Notes under the pieces: model-generated
What the model was told of the DNA's origin: nothing
The model's input: the letters and a program-made list of their open reading frames with translations, nothing else
Databases searched by the model: none
NCBI RefSeq assembly: GCF_029633865.1
Contig: NC_079212.1
Span: 106,260,091 to 106,324,090 of the forward strand
Source of the DNA: Lampris incognitus
Taxonomy: Eukaryota > Chordata > Actinopteri > Lampriformes > Lampridae
Reading direction: 5' to 3'
Length of the DNA stretch: 64,000 nucleotides
Translations under genes and position numbers: made by a program
Part shown: in pieces, positions 46,063-56,185 of the stretch
Position numbering within the stretch: position 1 is the first letter of the stretch
Layout: the number at the start of each line of letters is the position of its first letter

Positions 46063-46214
46063 TGTAGCGAATTCGGGGGGCAGTCTGGGAGACCGTCGCC
46101 ACAGCCGGGACGTGATCCTGTGTCTCCCACTCCGCAAGCGACAACGTTAACCAGTCGAAAGGGTCCGACCTGTTAATCACGGGCCAACGTGTCTAGTTAT
46201 CCATGCACGTTACA
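46063..46214 (-). repeat. TRIM-like element 5' LTR
   Basis: 152 bp. Same ends as the 3' LTR, but with diverged tRNA-like core (B box reads GGATCACGTCC). Confidence 0.75.
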
Positions 46215-46330
46215 ATACATATATAAAAACTTTGTTAAAAGAAACACTCAATGGTAGGGAAAGTGCTCAACAAATAAGGAGCAAAATAATCCAGTACAAA
46301 ATAAGGAATTTACTTGACTCACTGGATTTT
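46215..46330 (+). repeat. Unclassified dispersed repeat, copy 2
   Basis: ATATATAAAAACTTTGTTAA, then the AGAAACACTCAATGGTAGGG block and AATAATCCAGT, as at 41903-41990. After CCAGT it continues with an inverted copy of the CACTGGATT/AATCCAGTGAGTCAAGTAAATT segment. Confidence 0.65.
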
Positions 46331-46345
46331 TATATACATACACTT

Positions 46346-46704
46346 GGAACAAAAACTAAGGAAATGTGTGTTTGGTAGATTATTTCTTTGTTGTAACAAT
46401 GTTTCTTGGTAATACATCTTATACCGTTGGAAAGCCTGTTTATTTCCCTTTTAAATGGTGCAACATTTGTAAGGAACATGCATTTGTGGGATGAGCAGCA
46501 GAGCTGAGTATGTGGGTTATGCCCATGAAAAATTTGCCAAATCTTCTCTGCCAATGCCAAACAGCTTATTCTGCTGTTGCTATTGACTCTTGTGTTGAGC
46601 TTCTGGTACCCCGGGTGCTGACAATCAGCTGCCTGATATAATATTTATTGCCAAGAAGCATTGTTACAACAAAGACATAATCTACCAAACACACATTTCC
46701 TTAC

Positions 46705-46706
<2 letters not shown>
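46346..46706. mobile_element. Foldback MITE, copy 2
   Basis: The left end GGAACAAAAACTAAGGAAAT and right end ATTTCCTTACTTG border the same 360-bp body as 7563-7925 (CATTTGTGGGATGAGCAGCA, GAGCTTCTGGTACCCC). The right end runs into a GT array. Confidence 0.8.

Positions 46707-46788
<82 letters not shown>
46706..46788. repeat. (TG)n microsatellite
   Basis: Perfect TG array of about 83 bases between the MITE and the LINE 5' end. Confidence 0.97.
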
Positions 46789-46789
<1 letters not shown>

Positions 46790-46790
<1 letters not shown>

Positions 46791-47713
46791 GTACACACAG
46801 GGTGTTGTGATGCGTCTAGTGCAGCAGCGTGTAGTTGGAGGGAAGGTGCATGTGTTCTTCCAACCCGCTTGTGTCCCTCCTGCCCTTAGCTTGCTGCCGC
46901 TGGCTAGCCTTTGTGGCGAATAGGGAAGCATCCTAGTGTGTAAGCCTTCCCTTGCCAGTACATAGCCTCTCCTTCACCAAGACTCCTGCCAGGCCTCCCC
47001 GTGGCCACACATGGTAACTGGGGTCTTGCGGCCCCAGGCTAACTTGGCAGGGGATCTCGGAGCAGCAGTGGGCCCCAGAGATATGGTGTGCAGGCCCACC
47101 CTGGTGGACACGCCCTGGCACCTATCAACCACTGCCCCGCTGCCTCGTGGGTGAGTCTGGAAGACATAAGGCTAAGGGAGCTTACCCCAACAGAAAAGCA
47201 AGCTGTGGCGGCACGCTTCGAGGCGGTTTCCGAAAAACTGGATTTCCGGCAGCCCCCTGCAGTTGTGTGGAGGTGCCGGTCATCTAGGGATTCCCCTTGC
47301 CATCGGAACCATCTCCTCTACAATCAAGTCATGTGGCGTTGGGAGAAGCGCACCCCCCATGCCACTTCATCTCTGCGCAGGTATCTTCTGCTATCTGAGT
47401 CCCCGACCTCACAAAGTCTGGCGGCGATGGATTATCCAATGACGGGAGCAGGTCTGAATGAGCTGGGAGCTCTTAGTTGGAACTCTGCACGCCAGTGGCA
47501 CAGGGCAATGGTCGTTAGCAGCTGGGATTGAGTGGCAGCTGTTTCCGGCAAACCCCTGTGCGTCTGAGCAGCCCTATTTAGGGACCGCAATGCTCACCCC
47601 TTTCAGGGAACGGCCTAGAAAAGGTGGCCCAAAAATTGCCCACTCAACACTGCGCCTGGGCAGGAAACCGCACCTGCCGGGCCATTCCACTATGCGGTCG
47701 AAAAACAAACATT
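46790..47713 (+). other. LINE copy E 5' region
   Basis: GC-richer than its surroundings. A frame at 47088-47531 (147 codons) is open but shows no recognisable domain; it may be untranslated or a degraded first ORF. Confidence 0.45.
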
Positions 47714-49303
47714 ATGCCACTAAGATTTGCAGCATGGAACATAAGAACACTCCTGGACGTCAGCCATGGTACGGACAGACCTCAACGCAGAACAGCACTT
47801 ATTGCTAGCGAGCTGAGGCGCTATTGTGTGGATGTGGCGGCACTCAGTGAGACCAGGCTCCTTGAAGAGGGCTCGCTCAATGAAGTAGGAGAGGGCTATA
47901 CCTTCTTTTGGAAAGGATACCCCCTAGGAGGTCAACACATCCATGGAGTTGGTTTTGCAATTAAGAACAGTCTCTTACCCAAACTCGAAGAAACACCAGT
48001 GGGCATTAATGAGCGGCTTATGACTCTCCGTATACCCCTTGCAAAATGTCGATACATCACCTTGATAAGTGCCTATGCTCCAACTTTACCATCTCATGAT
48101 GAAGAGAAAGATCGCTTCTACCAGGCACTCGATGATATACTCATCAACATCCCAAGGAGCGACAAAGTCATTTTGCGTGGTGATTTTAATGCCCGAGTTG
48201 GGAAAAATATGCAAAATTGGAATGGAGTGATTGGCGCCCACGGCATTGGAAAAGTCAACCCCAATGGCATAAGACTTCTTAGTCTGTGCTCGGAACACGA
48301 CCTCACCATCACAAACACCATTTTCCAACAAAAGAATAAATACAAGGCATCCTGGATGCATCCCAGATCCAAACACTGGCACCTGCTTGATTACGCTATC
48401 GTGAGGCGGGTTGATCTTAAAGACGTGCTCCTTACAAGAGCTATGAGAGGAGCAGACTGCTGGACAGACCACCGTATGATCCGGACAAAAGTCAGAGTAC
48501 ATGTCCGACCCTTGAGACGCCAATCTGGGCCAAAAAAGAAACCACTCCACTGCGCCAGACTATCCAACAGCGACACCCGAAACACCTTCCGTCGTTCTCT
48601 AGCCGACAACTTAGTTGACATTGAACAGCTGATCAAGTCAGAGTCTGGGATGGATGAAAAGTGGACCTCTCTGAGCACCACCCTCTTTGACAATGCAGCC
48701 CAATCCATTGGCTTCAAAACCAAGAAACATCAGGACTGGTTTGATGACAATGCCAGAACGATCTCCACCCTCCTGGACAACATGCATAAGGCACACAGAG
48801 CCGCCCTCAGCAACCCACTATCCCAACCTCTCAAGAAAAAATGGCAAGACCTCCACTCTGAGGCCCAAGCAGCTCTGCGGAAACTGCAAAATGAGTGGTG
48901 GATTTTGAAAGCCAACGAAATCCAGGCTCATGCAGACAGGAACGACATGCATGGTTTCTATGATGCAGTTAAGGCCATCTATGGCCCCAGAAACTGCTCC
49001 CTGACACCCGTTAGGTCTGCTGATGGAACAACTCTCATCAAGGATCAGGCCCTGTTAGTGGAGCGGTGGGCCGAGCATTTTAACACCCTGCTCAACCAGC
49101 CCATCCCAGTGGACTCAACTGTACTGGCAGAACTCCCTCAACAGCCTACCTTGCAAGACCTAGACCTCCCACCATCTTTTAAAGAAATCCTACATGCAGT
49201 CAAGAAAAACAACAAAACCCCTGGACCTGATAATATTCCAGCTGAAATCCTCAAGGAAGGAGGCTACCTCTGTACGAGGACACTGTTATCTCTATATCCT
49301 TGA
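47714..49303 (+). pseudogene. LINE copy E: AP endonuclease and N-terminal RT
   Basis: Starts MPLRFAAWNIRTLLD at 47714; an upstream in-frame ATG at 47624 lies in the 5' region. Apurinic-endonuclease motifs follow in order: WNIRTLLD, LSETRLLEEG, ISAYAPTLPSHDEEK, RGDFNARVG, LDYAIV and CWTDHRMI. They would nick target DNA for reverse transcription. A linker leads to the RT entry motif NNKTPGPDNIPAEILKEGG. The frame then ends at a TGA (49301-49303). A one-base indel in the TTATCTCTATATCC region accounts for it, since the continuation is open in another frame (49194-50573). Confidence 0.85.
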
Positions 49304-50573
49304 GGTGTGGAGTCGCGAGTGTGTCCCCCAACAGTGGAAAGATGCCAACATTGTGGCCATTTATAAAAACAAAGGAGACAAATCCATCTGCTCCAACAGT
49401 AGGGGTATTTCACTGATGGCCATTGCAGGAAAGGTTCTAGCCAAGATCATGCTCCGCAGACTAACACTAGCAATAGCCGAACAGGTCATACCAGAGTCAC
49501 AATGCGGCTTCCGAAAGGATAGAGGGACCATTGACATGATCTTTGTGACACGCCAGCTCCAGCTGCAGAAATGCAGAGAACGATACAAGGATCTATGCAT
49601 AGCATTTATAGACCTCTCAAAGGCATTTGCTACAGTTAACCGGGCCCTGCTGTGGCAAGTCCTGAAGAAATCTGGATGTCCACCCAAGTTTCTTACCAAT
49701 CTTGGACAGTTTCACTCAGGAATGATGGCCCGAATGGTAGTGTCGAACCGCAGTTCTGAGCCCTTTGGTGTGCAGACTGGAGTCAGACAAGGCTGTGTGC
49801 TAGCCCCAGTCCTGTTCAATATCTTCTTAGTCTCTGTTACAACACTGTTACGAAGGAGGCTGGAGAAGCAGGCTGGAGTTACCATTGACTTCAGGCTTGA
49901 TGGTAACCTATTCAACATCAGGAGGTTTCAGGCAACCACCAAGTTGACCTCTGAGACCATTATTGAGCTGCAGTATGCCGACGATTGTGCCCTGGTAGCT
50001 CACACACCAGAAGCTCTACAAAACACTCTGTCGGCAGTTGTAACTGCATACAGGAGAACGGGACTGATTATTAACACCCAAAAGACAGAGGTAATCTGTC
50101 AGTTGACTGCCGGCCTCCCAAACCACCCAACAACCTTCACAGCAGAAGGGCAACAACTGGCCACTGTTCCTGCCTTCAAATATCTGGGAAGTATGCTATC
50201 CGACACCTGCAAAATAGACGATGAGATTCAGCACCGCCTCAAACAAGCCTCAACATCTTTTGGCCGTCTAAGGAGAAGGGTTTTCCAAAACAGCAACCTC
50301 AATCTCCACACTAAAGTGCTTGTTTACAGAGCAGTGTGCATCTCCACACTACTCTATGGATGTGAGGCATGGACCATCTACAGCCACCATCTCAGAAGCC
50401 TGGAGGCCTTCCATGTAAAATGTCTCCAGAGGATCCTTGGCATTACTTGGGAGGACAGAGCGCCACACACAGAGGTGTTGGAGCGGGCAGGCAGCTGCAG
50501 CGTGGAGTCTACCCTAAAACAGCATCAACTCAGGTGGCTTGGGCATGTTATTCGCATGCCCAAGCACTGCTGA
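49285..50573 (+). pseudogene. LINE copy E: reverse transcriptase
   Basis: Continues in a shifted frame from about 49290 with LEVWSRECVPQQWKDANIV and IYKNKGDKS. Motif A is CIAFIDLSKAFATVNR. GVRQGCVLAPVLFNIF is motif B. Motif C, ELQYADDCALVAH, has the catalytic YADD intact. The C-terminal region has FKYLGSMLS, RLRRRVFQNSNL, LYGCEAWTIY and QLRWLGHVIRMP. The frame ends at 50573 because about 40 bases seem to be lost at AAGCACTGC/TGATGGG, and the remainder continues at 50574-50868 in another frame. Had these two lesions not occurred, the enzyme would look functional. Confidence 0.88.
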
Positions 50574-50868
50574 TGGGCAGAAGAAGCGGTTCAAAGACCA
50601 AATGAAGACCACACTAAAAAGATGTCAGATCAACCCCTCTTCTTTGGAGGAACTTGCTTTCTGCCGCACAACCTGGCGCTCTCACATCTCAGAGGGAGTG
50701 AAGTACATGGAAAACCAGCGCACACAACACCGTGTAGCAAAGCGTGCAAAGAGGAATGCTCGCAAAGCTACCCCTACCCCCTCCAGCACCACTTTTACAT
50801 GCCCGGTCTGCAACCGCAACTGTGCATCCAGGATCGGACTATTCAGCCACCAAAGGACCCACAAATAG
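50574..50868 (+). pseudogene. LINE copy E: C-terminal zinc-motif segment
   Basis: Frame with QKKRFKDQMKTTLKRC, a basic region, then CPVCNRNCASRIGLFSHQRTH: C-X2-C and H-X3-H, a C2H2-like zinc finger that ends the ORF at TAG (50866-50868). It belongs to the same polyprotein as the RT upstream. Confidence 0.8.
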
Positions 50869-50920
50869 AAGAAGATGGTCATCATCGGGCACGATGGACA
50901 ACCAGCAAGCAAGCAAGTGT

Positions 50921-50998
50921 GTGTGTGTGTGTGTGTGTGTGAGCTGATGAGTGCACTGAGCACGAAACAAGCTTGTTCTGCCATTTAACAATTTTGAG

Positions 50999-51044
<46 letters not shown>

Positions 51045-51307
51045 TCAAGTGAATTATTTATGAGACAGCATTATTTTGCTCTTTATTTTTTAGCACTTTC
51101 CCTACTACTGAGTTAGGGTTTGTGGAAGACCCCAAGCGCACGACACCAGACAGAGATGGGGTTAGCCGAAAACTGGCGTACTTTATTCAAACATAGGAAG
51201 GCAATGAGCGACAAGGAAAAAACGTGTGTGTGTGTGTGTGTGTGTGAGCTGATGAGTGCACTGAGCACGAAACAAGCTTGTTCTGCCATTTAACAATTTT
51301 GAGCTAT

Positions 51308-51349
<42 letters not shown>

Positions 51350-51532
51350 GAGTCAAGTGAATTATTTATGAGACAGCATTATTTTGCTCTTTATTTTTGA
51401 GCACTTTCCCTACTACTGAGTTAGGGTTTGTGGAAGACCCCAAGCGCACGACACCAGACAGAGATGGGGTTAGCCGAAAACTGGCGTACTTTATTCAAAC
51501 ATAGGAAGGCAATGAGCGACAAGGAAAAAACG
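50921..51532. repeat. Recent ~306-bp tandem duplication
   Basis: Copy 1 (50921-51224) and copy 2 (51225-51532) share a TG tract, GAGCTGATGAGTGCACTGAG, a (TA)n array, GAGTCAAGTGAATTATTTAT, AGCACTTTCCCTACTACTGA and the first ~116 bases of the solo LTR. They differ by about one substitution and by microsatellite length. The breakpoint sits in the TG tract. Confidence 0.9.
51002..51040. repeat. (TA)n microsatellite
   Basis: Array of about 39 bases in duplication copy 1; its counterpart in copy 2 is at 51307-51347. Confidence 0.95.
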
Positions 51533-51834
51533 GAAAGTCCAAGGGGGAAAAAAACTCGCGGGTAATCCAAACGGGAACAAGGCAGGATACTTCCACGGGG
51601 AAACCTTGCAAGGGAAAAACATGAACCAAGGGCTGGGATGAGTTCGTAGAGAAAAGGACCGTGAGAGGAGAGTCGCCGCTACTGCGGGGAGGTTACAACA
51701 CGAACTGACAACGGGCACGTGGGAGGCCACCAAACTTAAGCCCAACCCTGATGACTAAGCCCGGCCCTGACGAGCCGATTGGCTGCCGGCGTGGGGTGGG
51801 CGGGCCACGGCGCGGGGTGGGCGAGCCATAACAT
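51417..51834 (-). mobile_element. Solo LTR, TGTTATGG...AACTCA
   Basis: On the minus strand it begins TGTTATGGCTCGCCCACCCC (51834) and ends CCCTAACTCA (51417), 418 bp, with an AATAAAGTA poly(A) signal near 51490. The host repeat (GCACTTTCCCTAC...GTTTCTTTTAACAAAG) continues on either side, confirming an insertion, but the target duplication is imperfect. The last 116 bases also appear at 51109-51224 because of the tandem duplication. Confidence 0.72.
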
Positions 51835-51867
51835 ATTGTTTCTTTTAACAAAGTTTATATATATATA

Positions 51868-53087
51868 CACTCACTGGCCACTTTATTAGGTACACCTTGC
51901 TAGTACCGGGTTGGACCCCCTTTTGCCTTCAGAACTGCCTTAATCCTTCGTGGCATAGATTCAACAAGGTACTGGAAACATTCCTCAGAGAGTTTGGTCC
52001 ATATTGACATGATAGCATCACGCAGTTGCTGCAGATTTGTCGGCTGCACATCCATGATGCGAATCTCCTGGTCCACCACACCCCAAAGGTGCTCTATTGG
52101 ATTGAGATCTGGTGACTGTGGAGGCCATTTGAGTACAGTGAACTCATTGTCATGTTCAAGAAACCAGTCTGAGATGATTCGAGCTTTATGACATGGCGCG
52201 TTATCCTGCTGGAAGTAGCCATCAGAAGATGGGAACACTGTGGTCATAAGGGGATGGACATGGTCAGCAACAATACTCAGGTAGGCTGTGGTGTTGACAC
52301 GATGCTCAATTGGTACTAAGGGGAACAAAGCGTGCCAAGAAAATATCCCCCACACCATTACAACACCACCACCAGCCTGAACCGTTGATACAAGGCAAGA
52401 TGGATCCATGCTTTCATGTTGTTGACGCCAAATTCTAACCCTACCATCCGAATGTCGCAGCAGAAATAGAGACTCATCAGACCAGGCAACGTTTTTCCAA
52501 GCTTCTATTGTCCAATTTTGGTGAGCCTGTGCGAATTGTAGCCTCAGTTTCCTGTTCTTAGCTGACAGGAGTGGCACCCGGTGTGGTCTTATGCTGCTGT
52601 AGCCCATCTGCCTCAAGGTTCGACGTGTTGTGCGTTCAGAGATGCTCTTCTGCATACCTCAGTTGTAATGAGTGGTTATTTGAGTTACTGTTGCCTTTCT
52701 GTCAGCTCGAACCAGTCTGGCCATTCTCCTCTGACCTCTGGCATCAACAAGGCATTTTCGCCCACAGAACTTCCACTCACTGGATATTTTCTCTTTTTCG
52801 GACCATTCTCTGTAAACCCTAGAGATGGTTGTGCGTGAAAATCCCAGTAGATCAACAGTTTCTGAAATACTCAGACCAGCCCGTCTGGCACCAACAACCA
52901 TGCCACGTTCAAAGTCACTTAAATCACCTTTCTTCCCCATTCTGATGCTCGGTTTGAACTGCAGCAGATCGTCTTGACCATGTCTACATGCCTAAATGCA
53001 TTGAGTTGCTGCCATGTGATTGGCTGATTAGAAATTTGCGTTAACGAGCAGTTGGACGGGTGTGCCTAATAAAGTGGCCGGTGAGTG
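51868..53087 (-). mobile_element. Tc1/mariner DD36E (Incomer-like) element, nearly intact
   Basis: 1220 bp with inverted ends CACTCACTGGCCACTTTATT and AATAAAGTGGCCGGTGAGTG, and TA on both sides (51866-51867, 53088-53089). It encodes a transposase disrupted by one nonsense codon. The spacing of its last two catalytic residues, 36, fits the DD36E group described as Incomer. Confidence 0.93.
51900..52940 (-). pseudogene. DD36E transposase with a single premature stop
   Basis: Reading from 52940, a helix-turn-helix N-terminus (LSISETVDLLGFSRTTISRV) leads to HYN followed by TGA (52661-52659), where the sister copy at 44.9 kb has CGA (Arg). The change is a CpG-type transition. The same frame then continues GMQKSISERTTRRTLRQMG to a natural stop. 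Catalytic residues are all present: D in WSDESLFLLRH, D in QQDNAPCHK, E in SPDLNPIEHLWGVV, with 36 residues between the last two. The protein would be 346 aa without the stop. It is annotated as a pseudogene because of that codon. Confidence 0.92.
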
Positions 53088-53204
53088 TATATACACGTAT
53101 ATATTTCCCATTTTCCACAATATGCTCATGTTGGATATATATATTAAAAAAAAAGATCGTTCTAATCCGTTCAAAAAATCCAATCCTCCCTACGCAGTTC
53201 TCAT

Positions 53205-53476
53205 TTCCCTTTATAGCACCTCGTGAACATGACTATTCTACATTTGCAGGAATAAGCAACACATTGCTGGGCGAGCTGTATGGAGCCATTAGCAGGCAGA
53301 GAAACTTCCAACCTGAGGCCATTTCAGTTTTGGCAGGGGACTTTAACAACTGTAACCTGAAATCTGTGCTACCAAAATTTTACCAAAATGTCACCTGCTC
53401 AACCAGAGGCAATACGATTCTTGACCACTCTTACTCCATGGTCAAGGCAGCCACGACCTCACTTTGGGAAATCTGA
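53205..53476 (+). pseudogene. L2 copy D endonuclease fragment
   Basis: Contains FIAPREHDYSTF, LLGELYGAISRQRN and ISVLAGDFNNCNLKSVLPKF, the part of the L2 AP endonuclease that carries the GDFN metal-binding motif, then NTILDHSYS. The first part of the endonuclease is missing and the segment ends at a stop before the RT. Confidence 0.78.
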
Positions 53477-53954
53477 CCACCTGTAAGTGCTCTTGCTTCC
53501 TGCCTACAAGCAGAAAGTGAAGTGTGCACAGCCCACTCTGAGGACAATACGGTGCTGGACTACAGAACATGAATCCAAACTTCAGGGATGTTTTGAATCA
53601 ACAGACTGATCAATTTTTAAGGATTCAGCCTCGAGTTTGTATGAGTAAACTGAATTGATCACTGGCTATGTTGAATTCTGTATGGTTAACTGTATCCCAG
53701 TAGACTATTTGCTCCAACCCCAACCAGAAGCCCTGGATTAACAGCGACATTTGCCTGTGGTTGAGGGAGTGTACCACAGCTTTTAAATTGGAGGACAAAG
53801 AATGCTACAAAAAATCAGGTATGACTTAAGTATAGCCATCAAAGCTGCCAAAATAAATTATAGGGGCAAAATGGACATTTACTAAAGTGGCTGTGACTCG
53901 CGGCACATGTGGAAGGTATTGCAGGCGATTACAGACTATAAATCTTAACCCAGT

Positions 53955-55899
53955 GTGGCTACCAACACCTCTGCCTCTCTCCCAGATGAGTCTAACAACT
54001 TTTATGCCCACTTTGAAGTTCACAGCTTGGATCCAGTGACAGCAGCACAGTGCCAACCCGATGAAGTCGATCTACAGGTGACAGAGGTTGATGTGAGTAA
54101 AACTTCTAAAAGGGTTAAGGCTCATAAAGCTGCTGGCTCAGACAGCATCCCTTCCCATGTCCTGAAGACATGTTACACTCGGCTATCTCAGGTTTTTACT
54201 GACATTTCTAACCCATCCATATCATTGTGTATGGTTCCACCGTGTTTCAAGAAAACCACCATTATGCCTGTACCTAAGAAAAGATGTGTCTCTCGCCTTA
54301 ATGATTACTGACCTGTTGCTTTGATCTGTATTATTATGAAACACCTGGAATGATTTGCAATATCATATATAAAATGTAATGTTCCTGCTACCCATGACCT
54401 ATAACAGTTTTCCTACTGTTCCAATAGATATGTAGATGATGCTATCTCACTTGCTTTGCATACTGCTTTAGTACACCTTGAAAAGAAAATACCTGTCAGA
54501 TTGTTGTTTATTGACTGCGGTTCTGCTTTTAATACAATTGTACCATCCAAACTGGTGTTGAAACTCAGAGGTCTTGGTAAGTCTGTCTGTAATATGCTAT
54601 TTGATTTCCTGACAGGCAGGCCCCAGACTGTGAGAATAGGTAAAACATCCTCATCCACATTAGTTCATAGGACCGGTGTACCTCAGGGCTGCTGTCTCAG
54701 TTCCTTATCGTATAGTCTGTTAACACACAACTGTATTGCCAAATATGACAACAACAGCATCACTAAATTTGAAGATGACACCACAGTGATTGGACTAATA
54801 AACAACATTGATGAGAGGGCCTGTAGTAGGGGAGTGGTAGATTTAACCATATGGTACCTGTCAATGCTGAACCACGGGCTTGGACTCAAAACGCAGACTC
54901 AGTCTCAATTCACAAAAATCAGTCCTTTTAATAAGAATGAGGTCGGTACACAGGTGATCAGATAACAAGGCAACAGTGTCCAAATCAGCAGGCGAAAGGC
55001 AAGGTCAAAAAGGTAAAAACAGGTCAGGAAACTATAGGGCTCAAGCAACTTACACAAGGAAAAAATGCTCGAACGCTGTCACAAGGAACAAGACGAACTG
55101 GCACAGGAGGAAGGGGACACTAAGACTATATACTCTGGGGGAGGGGAGACAATGAGACACAGGTGCAGCACATTAGGGCAGGGCAGATAGTCACACAGGA
55201 GGGAGACAAATGAGGGCAGGAAGTAAAGGACCTGAAACAAGACAAGAGGTGAGTAACAAAATAAAACAGGAAGTACAAGACAAAGAACACTGGGGGAAAC
55301 AAAAAGATAACTTAACCATTCAGACGGGGTGTGACAGTACCATGATAACAACCTCTCTCTAAATGTCAGTAAAACAAAATAAATCATTGTTGATTTAGAG
55401 AGACCAGAGAAAATTACATTCCTATTTCCATCAATGGTTCACCTGTTGAAATTGTGGACAGATTACACATCACAGACACCCTCACATGGTCTCTCAACAC
55501 CAATTGCATCCTGAAGAAGGCACAGTAGAGACTGTATTTTCTGAGGCATCTCAAGTGGTTGGTATGAGCACCAAAACCCTTATGAACCTTTATGGCATGG
55601 AGAGTGTCTTGACAGGCTGTATCACAGTGTGGTTTGGCAACCTGACTGCTCAGGACTGCAGACTGCTTCAAAGGACTGTCAAGACAACAGCAAAAATCAT
55701 TGGTACGGAACTACGACAACTTAATGGTATTTACACCACTCACTGCATAAGGAAAGTCCAAAACATCTTTCAGGATACCAGCCACCCTACTCATGTCCTG
55801 TTCTCACTCCTTCCATCTAAAAAAAACGCTACCATACCATCAAATCAAACCACCCATCTCAGTAATAGTTTCTTTCCAGTCAGGTTGCTCAACAGCTGA
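53955..55899 (+). pseudogene. L2 copy D reverse transcriptase
   Basis: Blocks in order: AHKAAGSDSIPSHVLK and PPCFKKTTIMPVPKK (54110-54285), [18 protein letters not shown] (motif A, about 54505), [19 protein letters not shown] (about 54680), then [12 protein letters not shown] (about 54770), where the family has FADD. A solo LTR interrupts it at 54859. The remainder resumes at about 55342 (NNLSLNVSKTK) and ends with THVLFSLLPSKK, HLSNSFFPVRLLNS and a stop at 55899. Both in-frame stops and frame changes are present, so it is inactive. Confidence 0.82.
54859..55336. mobile_element. Solo LTR in L2 copy D with 5-bp target duplication
   Basis: 478 bp starting TGTCAATGCTG and ending GGGGTGTGACA, so the first and last five bases are inverted (TGTCA/TGACA). 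GTACC is present on both sides (54854-54858 and 55337-55341). The L2 reading resumes after it. Orientation is not certain; the minus-strand start TGTCACACCCC resembles many fish LTRs. Confidence 0.82.
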
Positions 55900-56185
55900 C
55901 ACACCCATATGCACCTTATATTTTTGTGTTATTGTGTACTGTATATTGTGTATATAATGTATGAATTCATTGTGTATGCAGTCTATGTAAGTCTGTAGTG
56001 AATTAGTGTGTTTTTTGTTTTGTTTTGTTTTGTTTATTTTTTTGGGGCTGGTGTGTTCTTGTGTCCCTTGTGTTAAGGCAGAGAGAGCAAGAGCACAATA
56101 ATTTAATTGTATTGAAACACACATAATAATAATAATAACAATAATAATAATAATAATAATTTTGAACTTGAACTTGAACTATTGT

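Larger units (their letters stand above)
45794..46214 (-). mobile_element. Miniature non-coding LTR retroelement (TRIM-like) with tRNA-like LTRs
   Basis: Read on the minus strand, two direct repeats (46214-46063 and 45944-45794, 152 and 151 bp, roughly 85-88% identical) start TGTAACGTGCATGG and end CGAATTCGCTACA. The 118-bp interior begins TAGGTGTCAGAAGTGG, matching the complement of the tRNA-Leu(CAA) 3' end, and ends with the purine tract GAAGGAGGCGGG before the second repeat. There is no coding sequence. Each LTR holds a tRNA-like stretch; the 45794-45944 LTR has a B-box-like GGTTCGCGTCC inside a T-arm-like stem. This is the structure of a TRIM, so mobilisation would depend on another retrotransposon. 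A clear target duplication is not visible in the AT-rich flanks. Confidence 0.75.
46790..50920 (+). mobile_element. Nearly full-length APE-type LINE (copy E)
   Basis: About 4.1 kb. A GC-richer 5' region (46790-47713) precedes an endonuclease-RT ORF (47714-50868) with two or more small lesions. A CCHH-type zinc motif lies at the extreme C-terminus. The 3' end is CAAGCAAGCAAG followed by TG repeats. The clade (RTE-like or a related APE-bearing group) is not certain. It is much better preserved than the L2 copies. Confidence 0.8.
53190..56185 (+). mobile_element. L2-type LINE (copy D), interrupted by a solo LTR
   Basis: Plus-strand L2 with part of the endonuclease (53200-53480), RT (53955-55900) and a 3' tail of (AAT)n and TTGAACTTGAACTTGAAC repeats near 56185. 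A solo LTR (54859-55336) lies within the RT. Several stops and frameshifts are present. Confidence 0.82.

Noticed and set aside
45794..46214. Interpretation as two tandem tRNA genes or an ordinary tRNA-SINE
   Set aside because: The repeats have TG...CA borders, a primer-binding site and a purine tract in the right places, and the tRNA-like fold lacks a convincing acceptor stem.
47088..47531. Separate 147-aa gene upstream of the LINE ORF
   Set aside because: No recognisable domain; most likely the 5' region of the LINE.
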